DNA of 64,000 nucleotides from Thiocystis violascens DSM 198 (GTDB lineage Bacteria; Pseudomonadota; Gammaproteobacteria; Chromatiales; Chromatiaceae): NCBI RefSeq assembly GCF_000227745.2, contig NC_018012.1:310001-374000 (forward strand). Reading direction: 5' to 3'. Positions 18,158-27,720 of the stretch are shown one piece after another; within the stretch, counting starts at the first letter, position 1; each line of letters starts with the position of its first letter. Position numbers and translations under genes: made by a program. The notes under the pieces were generated by a model. It did not search any database, was not told the origin of the DNA, and saw only the letters and a list, made by a program, of their open reading frames with translations.

Positions 18158-19122
18158 TGGAGAGCGATTTCGGCGCGCAATTGCTCGATCATTTGCAGTC
18201 CGGCGTGATCCTGCTCGATGATCGGGGGCGAATCCTTGCCTGGAATCAATGGATGGCCCGGCATAGCCGCTTGACCTTGAGCGAGGTGTCGGCCAAGCGT
18301 CTCGACGAGTTATTCCCCGAGGTGCGACACACCCGGCTTGAGGACGCGATCGAGCAAGCCTTGCGGTTTCGGCTGTCGTCGATGCTGGCGCCCGGACTGA
18401 ATGCCGCGATCCTGCCGCTCGATCATCAGCCCGGAGATCGCCGGCTCGCCCGGCGCATGCAGCCGCTCGTCTATGTCACGCCCATGCGTCATGAGCCATA
18501 CGCCTGTTTGATTCAGATTCAGGATATGACCGCGACGGTGCGTCGGGAGCATCGACTGCGCGCCCAATCCACGCAACTGATCGCGACGACCTATCGCGAC
18601 GCGCTGACCGGGGTGGGCAATCGCCGCCGGCTGGACCATGACCTGGCGGTAGCCTTCAGCACCGCGCAGAAAAATCGCAGTTCCCTGGCCTTGCTCATGA
18701 TCGATATCGATGATTTCAAGGCGTACAACGATAGTCTCGGCCATCTCAAGGGCGATGACTGCCTGATCCTGGTCGCCAAGGCCTTGCAGGAGGGACTGCG
18801 CCTGCGGGGCGATTGCGTCTCGCGTTATGGCGGCGAGGAGTTCGCCCTGCCGCTGCCCGAGACTGATCGGGACATGGCCTGCGCGATCGCCGAACGTCTG
18901 CGTCTGTTGATCGAGGGGCTCGATTTGCCGCATGCCGCCTCGCGTGTCGGCACGCGGGTGACCGTGAGCATTGGCGTCACCGCCATGATACCGGGCCCGG
19001 AACAGTCTCCCAGCGACCTGCTCGGCCTAGCTGACCGAGCACTCTACCGAGCCAAGGACGCAGGGCGTAATTGCTGTTTTTTCAATGGCCCGGAGCGCGA
19101 CGCGCTGCCAGCGTGGAGCTGA
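18157..19122 (+). CDS. PAS-GGDEF diguanylate cyclase
   Basis: 321 residues. Residues about 8-120 look like a PAS sensor (GVILLDDRGRILAWNQWM). A GGDEF domain (about 145-310) follows, with the active-site loop RYGGEEF, the preceding DIDDFKAYND Mg/GTP segment and DALTGVGNRR. It makes c-di-GMP from two GTP. The RxxD inhibitory site five residues before GGEEF reads LRGD, so product inhibition may be weak. No membrane helix. It is embedded between cheC and cheA2 with a one-base start/stop overlap, so c-di-GMP synthesis is coexpressed with the chemotaxis proteins. Confidence 0.93.
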   Translation: MESDFGAQLLDHLQSGVILLDDRGRILAWNQWMARHSRLTLSEVSAKRLDELFPEVRHTRLEDAIEQALRFRLSSMLAPGLNAAILPLDHQPGDRRLARRMQPLVYVTPMRHEPYACLIQIQDMTATVRREHRLRAQSTQLIATTYRDALTGVGNRRRLDHDLAVAFSTAQKNRSSLALLMIDIDDFKAYNDSLGHLKGDDCLILVAKALQEGLRLRGDCVSRYGGEEFALPLPETDRDMACAIAERLRLLIEGLDLPHAASRVGTRVTVSIGVTAMIPGPEQSPSDLLGLADRALYRAKDAGRNCCFFNGPERDALPAWS

Positions 19123-19189
19123 TCGGTTTGTCGCCGCGCGCACCGATGTTCGCTGTCGATACCGCCGATCCGGCGGCGGATGGTTCGGC

Positions 19190-21214
19190 GTGAATCCGGA
19201 TCAGACGCGGCTGTTCTTCCTGCAGCCATTCATCGAGGAGGTGACGGAACTGCTTCGCTCGATGGAGGACGCGCTCCTCGCGTTGGAGGACAACCCCCAG
19301 GGTCCGGAAGCGCTGGACGCGGTGTTCCGAACCATGCACACCATCAAGAGCACGGTCGACGTCTTTGGGTATCGCTCCGTGGTGGACTTCGCCCACGCGG
19401 TCGAGACGCTGATGGAGCAGGTTCGCGCCGGCCGCCTGGCCTTGACCCCAGCCTTGATCGCGACCCTGTTCGAGTGCCGGGACCACACGGCGCGCCTGAT
19501 CGATTTCATCGTGGCCGACAGCGAGGGCGATACCCCGCTGGACGCGGATCTGCGTCGCGCCAGCGATGCCCTGCTGGCGCGTATCGGCCAGCCTCGCCGG
19601 GCGGTGTTTGGCGTCAGTGGCGGGTTGACCATCGCGCCAGATGTGACCACAACGCTTATCGACACCCCGACGGTTGCCGATGGGCAGGGCCAGATCCGCT
19701 TCCCGGAATCCAGATCGGCCTATACCCGCTATCTCGATCTCCTGTCGCTGCCGCCCGACGAGCAGGTGAGCTGCATCGGGGATCTGCTGGTCGGCATCGG
19801 CGCCCTGACCCCGGCGGAACTGGCGCGCGCGCTGAAGACGCAAGAAGACGCCAGTCGGATCGCGACGACGTTGGATGGTCCGCCGGTCACGCGACGGCTC
19901 GGCGAGATCCTCATCGAGCAGGGGTCGGCGACGCCGGAGGTAATCGGACAGGCGGCCAAAACCCAGGATGCCGCGCGCAGCCGTCGCCCGGAAGAAACGC
20001 GCCAGATCCGCGTCGACGCCCAGCGGCTCGGGCACCTGATCGACCTGGTCGGCGAACTGGTGACCAGCAGCGCGGCGATCCGGGTCATGGTCCAGCGCGC
20101 CGGCATCGAGGACATGACCGAAGTGGTCGACGGCGTCGACTACCTGGTTTCCGAGATCCGCGACAACGCCCTGCAACTGCGCATGGTGCCGATCGGCGAC
20201 AGCCTCTCGCGTTTCCGGCGCGTGGTGCGCGACGCCAGCCAGAGACTCGGCAAAGCCATCGAGCTGGTCATCACCGGCGGCGAGACCGAACTCGACAAAA
20301 CCGTGGTCGAAAAGATCACCGACCCGCTCACCCACCTCATCCGCAACGCGCTGGATCACGGCATCGAGTCGCCCGAGGTCCGGCGCGCGCAGGGCAAACC
20401 CGCCACCGGCACCGTGCATCTCAACGCCTACCACGACTCCGGGCACATCGTCATCGAAATCCAGGACGACGGGGCCGGGCTCGACACCGCGCGCATTCGT
20501 GCCAAGGCCGAGGCCCGGGGCCTGGTCAAGCCCGAGGATAGCCTCAGCCACGAAGACACCCTGCGCCTCATCTTCGCCCCCGGCCTCTCCACCAAGGAAG
20601 AGGCCACCAACCTGTCCGGTCGCGGCGTCGGCATGGACGTCGTGCGGCGCAACATCGAAGCCCTGCGCGGCACCGTCGATCTCGACAGCCAGCTTGGCCA
20701 AGGCACCAAGGTCACCATCGTCCTGCCGCTCACGCTCGCCATCATCGAAGGCTTCTTGGTCGGCGCCGGGCGCGACCAATACGTCATCCCGCTCGCGCAG
20801 GTGGCCGAATGCGTCGAGCTGAGCGCGCTCGACACGCTCAAGCGTCATGGCGAACACTACATCAACCTGCGCGGCGAGGTGCTGCCCTTCATTCGCCTCA
20901 CCGACCTCTTCCGCAACGCCGGAGAACGCGCGGCGGGTCAGCGCGAGAGCCTGGTCGTGGTGCGTTTCGGCCATCACAAGGTCGGGCTGGTGGTCGACAC
21001 CCTGCTGGGCGAATTGCAGGCCGTCATCAAGCCGCTCGGCAAGCTGTTCGAGCGCCTGCGCGGGGTGGCGGGCGCGACCATTCTCGGCACCGGGGACATC
21101 GCGCTGATTCTCGACGTGGCGGAACTCGCCGCCATCGGGCAGGGTGGGCGAGCACCAATTCATCGAAAATCCGATCTTGCTGGACGCACGGACGCAACCC
21201 ATGTGGAAACCTGA
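19190..21214 (+). CDS. cheA: Chemotaxis histidine kinase CheA (copy 2, shortened)
   Basis: 674 residues from GTG 19190, chosen because VNPDQTR aligns with the start of copy 1; upstream ATG 19085 would overlap the GGDEF gene. The Hpt domain keeps its phospho-His in MHTIKST, but the Gly after Lys (MHTIKGT in copy 1) is Ser, and the following loop is changed (VDVFG). The roughly 100-residue central domain of copy 1 is missing. One IG(D/E)-x-LV motif pair remains. HATPase boxes HLIRNALDHG, DDGAG and GRGVGMDVV and the CheW-like domain are intact. It overlaps cheR by 14 bp. The kinase is probably active, but its phosphotransfer rate may differ from that of copy 1. Confidence 0.92.
   Translation: MNPDQTRLFFLQPFIEEVTELLRSMEDALLALEDNPQGPEALDAVFRTMHTIKSTVDVFGYRSVVDFAHAVETLMEQVRAGRLALTPALIATLFECRDHTARLIDFIVADSEGDTPLDADLRRASDALLARIGQPRRAVFGVSGGLTIAPDVTTTLIDTPTVADGQGQIRFPESRSAYTRYLDLLSLPPDEQVSCIGDLLVGIGALTPAELARALKTQEDASRIATTLDGPPVTRRLGEILIEQGSATPEVIGQAAKTQDAARSRRPEETRQIRVDAQRLGHLIDLVGELVTSSAAIRVMVQRAGIEDMTEVVDGVDYLVSEIRDNALQLRMVPIGDSLSRFRRVVRDASQRLGKAIELVITGGETELDKTVVEKITDPLTHLIRNALDHGIESPEVRRAQGKPATGTVHLNAYHDSGHIVIEIQDDGAGLDTARIRAKAEARGLVKPEDSLSHEDTLRLIFAPGLSTKEEATNLSGRGVGMDVVRRNIEALRGTVDLDSQLGQGTKVTIVLPLTLAIIEGFLVGAGRDQYVIPLAQVAECVELSALDTLKRHGEHYINLRGEVLPFIRLTDLFRNAGERAAGQRESLVVVRFGHHKVGLVVDTLLGELQAVIKPLGKLFERLRGVAGATILGTGDIALILDVAELAAIGQGGRAPIHRKSDLAGRTDATHVET
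19949..21142 (+). repeat. Long direct repeat, copy B (cheA kinase/CheW block)
   Basis: Partner of 12758-13951: equal length, same strand, very high identity. It covers dimerisation, HATPase and CheW-like domains of cheA2, while the Hpt part of the two genes is clearly diverged. Confidence 0.9.
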
Positions 21215-22070
21215 CCCGCTCGTTAAGCCGCAACCGATCCAGACGGAGTCTGAACCACTCGTCGAGGCCGTCCCGCTCTCGGAGGAGGATTTCGAGCGTT
21301 TTCGCCGTTTCATCCATGACCGGGCCGGGATCAGTCTGACGCCGCATAAACGTCAGATGGTTAGTTCGCGTCTGCAGCGTCGGCTGCGGCATCTGGGGCT
21401 GCGCAGTTTCCACGCCTATCTTGAGTATGTCTCCGAACCGAGTCAGGACCGCGAGCGTCAGCATCTGATCGATCTGCTGACGACCAACGAGACCTATTTC
21501 TACCGCGAGCCGGCGCATTTCGAGTTTCTGCTGAAAGACATCCTGCCCGCCTATCGCGGCAGTCCGATGCGGGTCTGGAGCGCGGCCTGTTCCTCGGGCG
21601 AGGAGGTCTATACCCTGGCCATGGTGCTGGCGGAAGGCTTGGGGATGGGCGACTGGCGGATTTTGGGATCGGATATCAGCTCGCGGATGGTGGAAGCGGC
21701 CCGTCAGGGTCTGTATCCGCTGGAGCGGGCCAAGCGGTTGCCGACCGACTGGTTGGGTAAATATTGTCTCAAGGGTGTGCGTTCGCAGGCGGGCAATCTG
21801 CTGATCGATCCGCGTCTGAAGGCGCGGGTCCAACTGGAACAGCGCAATCTCAAGCGTCCCCCCGCCGACGGGGCTCTCTTCGATGTGGTGTTTCTGCGTA
21901 ACGTGTTAATCTATTTCGACATCCCCACCAAACAGCAGGTCATCGATGGCCTGACTCGCGCGATCCAGCCCGGCGGCTATCTGTTCATCAGTCATGTGGA
22001 GTCGCTGCATTCGCTCAAGACGAAACTGGAAATGGTCCGGCCTTCGGTGTTTCGCAAGCCGCTTGACTGA
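21201..22070 (+). CDS. cheR: CheR receptor methyltransferase (copy 1)
   Basis: 289 residues from ATG 21201; a start at 21144 is possible but overlaps cheA2 more. An N-terminal helical CheR domain (FRRFIHDRAGISL) is followed by the SAM-binding fold: MRVWSAACSSGEEVYTLAM (motif I region), ILGSDISSRMV, and FLRNVLIYFD. TTNETYFYREPAHF is a strong CheR signature. It methylates glutamates on receptors using S-adenosylmethionine. It is followed by cheD and cheB, forming a complete adaptation set for cluster I. Confidence 0.95.
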   Translation: MWKPDPLVKPQPIQTESEPLVEAVPLSEEDFERFRRFIHDRAGISLTPHKRQMVSSRLQRRLRHLGLRSFHAYLEYVSEPSQDRERQHLIDLLTTNETYFYREPAHFEFLLKDILPAYRGSPMRVWSAACSSGEEVYTLAMVLAEGLGMGDWRILGSDISSRMVEAARQGLYPLERAKRLPTDWLGKYCLKGVRSQAGNLLIDPRLKARVQLEQRNLKRPPADGALFDVVFLRNVLIYFDIPTKQQVIDGLTRAIQPGGYLFISHVESLHSLKTKLEMVRPSVFRKPLD

Positions 22071-22106
22071 TCAGGACACCATGGAACACCAGGCTCCACC
22101 GACCCC

Positions 22107-22703
22107 ATGCCGCCAAGCGCCGACAACCAGATCCAGAAGCATTTTCTCCATCCGGGCGATCATTACGTCACCCGTGAGCCGATGGTGTTGTCGACGCTTC
22201 TCGGCTCCTGTGTCTCGGTCTGTCTGTTCGATCCGGTGGCGCGGGTGATGGGCATGAATCATTTTCTGCTGCCGACGCGTAATTCTTCTGGACTCGAGCC
22301 GGTGATCGCATCGGATGCCGGGCGCTATGGTCTCTGGGCCATGGAGCTTCTGATCAATGGACTCTTCAATCTGGGCGCCCGGCGCGAGCATCTGCGCGCC
22401 AAGGCCTTTGGCGGCGCGAATGTGCTGAACACGTCGGTCAGGAACCTTCCCGATCGCTTTATCATCGGTACGGCCAATGTTCAGTTCGTGCGGAATTTTC
22501 TGGAAAAAGACGGGATTCCGCTGATCGCTCAGGATCTCGGCGGCGACAGTGGACGACAGATCCACTTTCATGGCGCCGATTTCTCGGTCTATCTTCGCCG
22601 GATCCCCAGACGCAACGCGGAACAGATCGCGGCGCAGGAGCGTGCCTATTTGCAGCGTGCCCTGCAGACCCAGCAGCGTTCTGTTCCAGCCGAATTTTTT
22701 TAG
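22107..22703 (+). CDS. cheD: CheD receptor glutamine deamidase
   Basis: 198 residues. STLLGSCVSVCLFDPVARVMGMNHFLLP holds the catalytic Cys (in G-S-C-V) and the His (in M-N-H-F) of CheD; RREHLRAKAFGGANVL and the Thr/Asn-rich strands near NTSVRNLPDRFIIGTAN complete the family pattern. CheD deamidates receptor glutamines and binds CheC, which lies upstream in the same operon. The C-terminal tail is longer than in minimal CheDs and rich in Arg and Gln. Confidence 0.95.
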   Translation: MPPSADNQIQKHFLHPGDHYVTREPMVLSTLLGSCVSVCLFDPVARVMGMNHFLLPTRNSSGLEPVIASDAGRYGLWAMELLINGLFNLGARREHLRAKAFGGANVLNTSVRNLPDRFIIGTANVQFVRNFLEKDGIPLIAQDLGGDSGRQIHFHGADFSVYLRRIPRRNAEQIAAQERAYLQRALQTQQRSVPAEFF

Positions 22704-22720
22704 AGGAGGGATGACACGCG

Positions 22721-23839
22721 ATGGCGGCAGTCAAGGTCTTTATCGTCGACGATTCGGCGGTCGTCCGCCAGGTACTCACCGAACAGCTGAACGCAATTGG
22801 CGGTATTCAGGTGATCGGTTCCGCCCGCGACCCCATCTTTGCCCAAAAGATGCTGGAGAAAGAGTGGCCCGATGTCATCGTGCTCGACATCGAGATGCCG
22901 CGCATGGACGGCATCACCTTTCTGCGCCAATTGATGAAGGAGCGTCCGACGCCCGTCATCATCTGCTCGACCCTCACCGAACGCGGCGCGGAGGTCACCA
23001 TGCAGGCGATGAACGCTGGCGCGGTCGATATCATCGCCAAGCCCAAGATCGGTCTTCGTCAGTTTCTGGAAGAGTCCAAAACCCTGCTCGGCGATGCCAT
23101 CAAGGGCGCGAGTCATGCCCGGATGGACAAGTTGGGTTCGGCGCGACGCCTTGCTCCGGCGGGGGCGTCGGCAGCGGCCCCCAAGCTGACCGCGGAGGCG
23201 GTGGTCGCGGAGCGCGGTTTCAAGCCGCTGGCCGAGACCACCGATCGGGTGGTCGCGATCGGAACCTCCACCGGTGGCACCCAGGCGCTCGAATACGTCC
23301 TCACCCGGCTGCCCCGCACCGCGCCTGGCATCGTCGTGGTTCAGCACATGCCGGGGCAATTCACGGCGGCCTTTGCCGCGCGTCTGAATGGATTGTGCGG
23401 GATCGAGGTCCGCGAGGCGCGCAATGGCGACCGCGTGATCGCCGGGCTGGCGCTGATCGCGCCGGGAACCGACCATCTGCTGCTGCGGCGCAGCGGCGCC
23501 CAGTATCGGGTCGAGGTCAAGAACGGCCCGCTGGTCAGTCGTCACCGTCCCTCGGTGGATGTACTGTTTCGTTCGACCGCGCAATCGGCCGGTCCGAACG
23601 CGGTCGGCATCATCATGACTGGCATGGGCGACGACGGCGCGCGCGGGATGCTGGAGATGCACGAGGCCGGTGCCTTCACGGTCGCCCAGGACGAGCTGAC
23701 CTGCATCGTTTACGGAATGCCCAAGGAGGCGGTGAAGCTCGGCGGAGTCGACGCCGTGGTGGGACTGCCGCGGATTCCGGAGATGATCGTGCAGGCACCT
23801 TCCCGGCAGAGCTATCTCCGGTCTGTCGGGCACGCTTGA
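22721..23839 (+). CDS. cheB: CheB methylesterase response regulator (copy 1)
   Basis: 372 residues. Receiver domain (1-120): [23 protein letters not shown] with the phospho-Asp, and TLTERG. An Ala-rich linker (about 130-175) precedes the CheB methylesterase domain with the catalytic Ser in GTSTGGTQ, His in VVQHMPG and Asp in [17 protein letters not shown] precedes the start closely. It removes receptor methyl esters and deamidates glutamines after CheA phosphorylation. It ends cluster I; 225 bp with no gene follow. Confidence 0.96.
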   Translation: MAAVKVFIVDDSAVVRQVLTEQLNAIGGIQVIGSARDPIFAQKMLEKEWPDVIVLDIEMPRMDGITFLRQLMKERPTPVIICSTLTERGAEVTMQAMNAGAVDIIAKPKIGLRQFLEESKTLLGDAIKGASHARMDKLGSARRLAPAGASAAAPKLTAEAVVAERGFKPLAETTDRVVAIGTSTGGTQALEYVLTRLPRTAPGIVVVQHMPGQFTAAFAARLNGLCGIEVREARNGDRVIAGLALIAPGTDHLLLRRSGAQYRVEVKNGPLVSRHRPSVDVLFRSTAQSAGPNAVGIIMTGMGDDGARGMLEMHEAGAFTVAQDELTCIVYGMPKEAVKLGGVDAVVGLPRIPEMIVQAPSRQSYLRSVGHA

Positions 23840-24064
23840 TGAGGATCGCCCCAACCGCGTGCTTCGGGAAGGAGGGCGCCTTGCGCTATGCCGACTGGAA
23901 TGGGCGGTCATTGCACGCACGCTTCCCGGTGGCGCACAATGCTGTCGGAAGCCACCATGATTCTTAGCCAAACGCATGACGACGAGTCAAGGCGGTTCGG
24001 AGTCGCTTGAAATTCCACCACGCTCTTTCATGATGACCCAGTTATTCAGCTTTAGGACACCGCC
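23840..24064 (+). other. Intergenic gap between chemosensory clusters I and II
   Basis: 225 bp that separate cheB1 from the next receptor. It should hold the promoter of cluster II, but no clean -35/-10 pair, sigma-54 site or terminator hairpin is visible to me. Confidence 0.4.
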
Positions 24065-25981
24065 ATGGCACTCGTGAAGAAAACCAGCCTTTCCACGTCT
24101 GCGACGCCCGCCGAGGGTCGTTCCAACGCCGCGACCACCCGCGAGGCCGAAGCGCAGCGCAAGCGCGCGCGCACCCTGGCCAAGCAGCAGCAGGCCGCCG
24201 AGCGGGTCGCCTCGGCAACCGCGCAACTGGCTTCGGGGATCAACGAAGCGGCTTCGGCGGCGGAGGAACTCAAGCGGTCGTCCGATCAGATCGCCACCGG
24301 CGCGGAAGAGGCATCGGGTGCGGCGCAGGAATCCCTGGCGGCTTTCAAACAGGTCGGCGCGGCGCTGGGGCGTCAGCTCGAGAGCGCGACGCTGTCGCAA
24401 ACCAAGGTCGAAGCCTCGCAGACGCTGATCGGGCGAGTGACTGACGATGTGGCGGGTCTGATCGTGAATGTGGGATTGGCGGCGCAGCGTCAAAACGATT
24501 CGGTCAAGATGGTGGCCGAACTCGAACAGCAGGCGGCCAATATCGGCGACATTGTCAAGGCGGTCGCCCGCATCGCCGATCAGACCAATCTCCTGGCGCT
24601 CAACGCCGCGATCGAGGCCGCGCGCGCCGGCAAGCACGGCAAGGGCTTCGCGGTGGTTGCCGACGAGGTGCGTACCCTGGCCGAGACCTCCGAGAAAAGC
24701 GCCAAGCAGATTCAGGATCTGGTCGGTCAGATCCAGTCGGAGGTCAAGACCATCTCCGATGGCATCAACGAATCCGCGACGAAGGTTCAGGCCGAGGTGG
24801 AAAACAGCAAGGCCATCAACACCCAGCTTGAGCAGATTCGGGTGGATACCATCGAAGTGACCCGTGGCGTGCAAGAGATCGCCGCCGGGGCGCAACAGTC
24901 CAGTGCCGCGGCCATGCAGGCACTGAAAGGCACGGAAGAAATCGCCGCTGCCGCCGAAGAGCAGTCAGCCGCCGCGGAGGAATCCGCCAAAACGGTCGCC
25001 GAGCAAACGCAAGCGCTGGCCGAATGCGAGCAGGCCGCTCAGAATCTCTCTGAACTGGCGGAAGAACTCAAGAATTCGACCGATATCGCCAAGAGCGCGG
25101 AAGAAGTCGCCTCGGCGGCTGAAGAGCTGTCCTCGGCGGTGCAGGAAATCAACCGTTCGGGCGGTCAGATCATGGTCGCCGTCGAGCAGATCCGTAAGAG
25201 CGCCCAGGTTCAGGCGTCGGCAACCGAGGAATCGGCGGCGGCCATCACCCAAATCGAAAAGGGACTGGAAATTGCCCTGCAACGCGCCCGCCTCGCGGGC
25301 GATAAAGTACAGGCCATGCGGGCGCTGCTCGACACCAATCAGCGCGGTATCAATACGCTGATTGCCGGCGTCTCCGATTCGGTCGATGCATCGCGTTCGA
25401 GCCTCAAGCAGATTAAGGGGCTGGAACTGGTGTCGCGGCGCATCGACAAGATCGTCGACGCCATCACCACGGTCTCGATTCAGACCAACATGTTGGCCGT
25501 CAACGGTTCGATCGAAGCGGCGCGCGCCGGTGAGTTCGGCAAGGGCTTCGTGGTCGTTGCGACCGATATTCGCAACCTGGCGCACGATTCGGCGGAGAAC
25601 GCCGACCGGATCAAGGATCTGGTCAAGGCGGTGCAGGATCAGATCGGTATCGTTGGGCGCGATCTGGAAGAAATCATCTCCTCGGCCAGCGCGGAAGCCG
25701 AAAAGGCCAAGGCCATCACCGTCAGCCTGGTGACGATCGAAACCGATATTGGCGTGGTTGAACAGGGAACCGGCGACATTCTTGCCGCCGCCAGCGAGAT
25801 TGCGAGCGCCATCGTGCAGATCAAAACCGGCGTCGATCAGATCTCCGCCGCCGCCCAGGAAGCCGAGAAGGCATCCGCCGAATCCGCTGCCGCCGCCAAG
25901 CAACAATCGCAGGGCGCCGAAGAGCTGGCTGCAGCCATCGAGGAAATCGCCTCGCTCGCCGACGAGCTGCAAAGCGCCTGA
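24065..25981 (+). CDS. Soluble chemoreceptor with two tandem signalling hairpins
   Basis: 638 residues, no hydrophobic helix, no HAMP or PAS domain; almost entirely heptad-like, Ala/Glu-rich coiled coil. It has two conserved MCP tips. The first is [20 protein letters not shown] near 170-190 with [15 protein letters not shown]. The second is [19 protein letters not shown] near 471-489 with [14 protein letters not shown]; here the Ala after the conserved Asn is Gly and the Glu-Val is Asp-Ile. Each tip is flanked by repeated (A)-A-A-E-E-L/Q adaptation-like helices. The usual receptor has one tip, so this protein could form two back-to-back four-helix bundles. It opens cluster II, 29 bp before the triple-CheW gene. 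Confidence 0.9.
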   Translation: MALVKKTSLSTSATPAEGRSNAATTREAEAQRKRARTLAKQQQAAERVASATAQLASGINEAASAAEELKRSSDQIATGAEEASGAAQESLAAFKQVGAALGRQLESATLSQTKVEASQTLIGRVTDDVAGLIVNVGLAAQRQNDSVKMVAELEQQAANIGDIVKAVARIADQTNLLALNAAIEAARAGKHGKGFAVVADEVRTLAETSEKSAKQIQDLVGQIQSEVKTISDGINESATKVQAEVENSKAINTQLEQIRVDTIEVTRGVQEIAAGAQQSSAAAMQALKGTEEIAAAAEEQSAAAEESAKTVAEQTQALAECEQAAQNLSELAEELKNSTDIAKSAEEVASAAEELSSAVQEINRSGGQIMVAVEQIRKSAQVQASATEESAAAITQIEKGLEIALQRARLAGDKVQAMRALLDTNQRGINTLIAGVSDSVDASRSSLKQIKGLELVSRRIDKIVDAITTVSIQTNMLAVNGSIEAARAGEFGKGFVVVATDIRNLAHDSAENADRIKDLVKAVQDQIGIVGRDLEEIISSASAEAEKAKAITVSLVTIETDIGVVEQGTGDILAAASEIASAIVQIKTGVDQISAAAQEAEKASAESAAAAKQQSQGAEELAAAIEEIASLADELQSA

Positions 25982-26010
25982 GATCCATCGCCGTTGCGCG
26001 GGAGAACAAG

Positions 26011-27594
26011 ATGACCAACGAACAGGTCGAACCGTCGCCGTCGATCAGCGCGGCAGGGATGGATGAAACTGCGGCGGAGCGCGCGTCGGACATCCGTCAA
26101 TTCGTGATCTTTGTGTGCGACAGCGAGGTTTTCGCGGTCGATATGACGCCGGTGCAGGAGATCATCCGGGTGCCGGAGGTGGTGCGGGTGCCGCTCGCAC
26201 CCTCCACTCTGGAAGGGTTGGCGAATTTGCGCGGCAAGGTGCTGCCGATCATCAGTCTGCGCCGACTCTTCGGCTTCGCCGAGCAGGACGACGACGACGC
26301 CACCCGCGCGCTGGTCATCGATCTGGGTCAGCCGCTCGGTTTCGTGGTGGATCGGGTAAGTAGCGTGGTCGGGGTCGAGCCAGGGCGCATCGAAGGCGTC
26401 GATGCCCTGGCGGCGACGGTCAAAACCGAACTGCTGTCGGGTATTCTCAAGGATGTCGGCGGCTATCCGATGGTGATGGTGCTGGACTTCGAGCGTCTGA
26501 TCCGTACCGAGTTTGCCGCCATCGCGGCGCTGTCGCAGACCGGTCGCGGGGCGTCCTTTGGCGAGATCGCAAGCCATGACGCGGAAGAGGACGCCGTCAC
26601 GGACGAACTGCAGTTGGTCAGTTTTGAAGTCGCCGAACAGGAATATGCCATCCTGATCGAGAACGTGCAGGAGATCGTGCAGTTTCCCGACCAGATCGTG
26701 CATGTTCCGCGCGCCGAGGCGCATGTACTGGGGGTGATGACGCTGCGCAATCGGCTGCTGCCGCTGGTGTCGCTGCGCTGTCTGTTCGAGCTGCCGGCTC
26801 AAGCCGCCGATGAGCGCAGTCGCATCGTGGTGGTGCGCCTCGGAGAGATGTCGGTGGGGCTGGCGATGGACAGCGTGAACGAGGTGCTGCGGGTGCCGAA
26901 ATCGGCGGTGGACGCCATGCCCAAGCTGCTGGCGCGTCATGGCGATCTGGCCGACATTGCCGACATTTGCCGGCTCGACGACGGCCAGCGGCTGGTGTCG
27001 ATCATTTCCACCGACAATCTGTTCCGGCATTCATCCATTCAGGAGGCGCTGACCAGCGTTGCAGCCATGCGCGATGACGAACGTCTGGACGACGATCAGG
27101 ACGGCGAGGCGCAGGCCGACGACGAGGAGCAGGTGGTCGTCTTCCGGCTCGACAAGGAAGAATTCGGGGTGCCGATCGAGAGCGTGCAGGAGATCGTGCG
27201 TATTCCCGATGAATTGACCCATGTGCCCAAGGCACCGAGCTTTGTCGAAGGTGTCATCAACCTGCGCGGCGCGGTGCTGCCGGTGATCGATCAGCGCCGA
27301 CGGCTCGGTTTGGCGACGGTCGAGCGCAACGACCGTCAGCGCATCATGGTGTTTCTGCTTGACGGGGTGCGTACCGGCTTTATCGTCGATTCGGTGGCCG
27401 AGGTGCTCAAGATCCCCAAGTCCGCCATCGAACCCTCGCCCCGGCTGTCGCTCGAACAGACGCGGCTGATCGGGCGGGTGGCCAATCTGGAGCGGCAGCA
27501 TCGCATGATCCAGTTGATCGAGCCGGCGCATCTGGTCGCCGAGGAACAGCGGGAGCAACTGGCGGCATTGAGTCACGCGACACCGCACGGTTAA
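26011..27594 (+). CDS. Triple-CheW coupling protein
   Basis: 527 residues made of three CheW domains at about 28-165, 198-337 and 372-515, joined by acidic linkers (for example DDERLDDDQDGE near 355). Each shows the coupler pattern, for example VQEIIRVPEVVRVP with ANLRGKVLPI, VQEIVQFPDQIVHVP with MTLRNRLLPL, and VQEIVRIPDELTHVP with INLRGAVLPVID. Domain 3 is closest to the canonical form; domains 1 and 2 lack part of the NLRG core. It should bridge several receptors or CheA molecules. It directly follows the two-tip receptor, and is an obvious partner for it. Confidence 0.92.
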   Translation: MTNEQVEPSPSISAAGMDETAAERASDIRQFVIFVCDSEVFAVDMTPVQEIIRVPEVVRVPLAPSTLEGLANLRGKVLPIISLRRLFGFAEQDDDDATRALVIDLGQPLGFVVDRVSSVVGVEPGRIEGVDALAATVKTELLSGILKDVGGYPMVMVLDFERLIRTEFAAIAALSQTGRGASFGEIASHDAEEDAVTDELQLVSFEVAEQEYAILIENVQEIVQFPDQIVHVPRAEAHVLGVMTLRNRLLPLVSLRCLFELPAQAADERSRIVVVRLGEMSVGLAMDSVNEVLRVPKSAVDAMPKLLARHGDLADIADICRLDDGQRLVSIISTDNLFRHSSIQEALTSVAAMRDDERLDDDQDGEAQADDEEQVVVFRLDKEEFGVPIESVQEIVRIPDELTHVPKAPSFVEGVINLRGAVLPVIDQRRRLGLATVERNDRQRIMVFLLDGVRTGFIVDSVAEVLKIPKSAIEPSPRLSLEQTRLIGRVANLERQHRMIQLIEPAHLVAEEQREQLAALSHATPHG

Positions 27595-27720
27595 GCGGGG
27601 TCGGTTGCCAACGTCAAGCGACACGCTGTCGTTCCAAAGCAGGCCAATGTCTGCAGAAAACGACTTGCACCCCGTACTCATCAACATTAATCATGCGTCT
27701 TTAGCGAGGCAGAAACGGCT

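Noticed and set aside
19082..21313. Minus-strand open frame opposite cheA2 (743 residues)
   Set aside because: Antisense to a clear CheA with intact kinase boxes; no ribosome site or domain.
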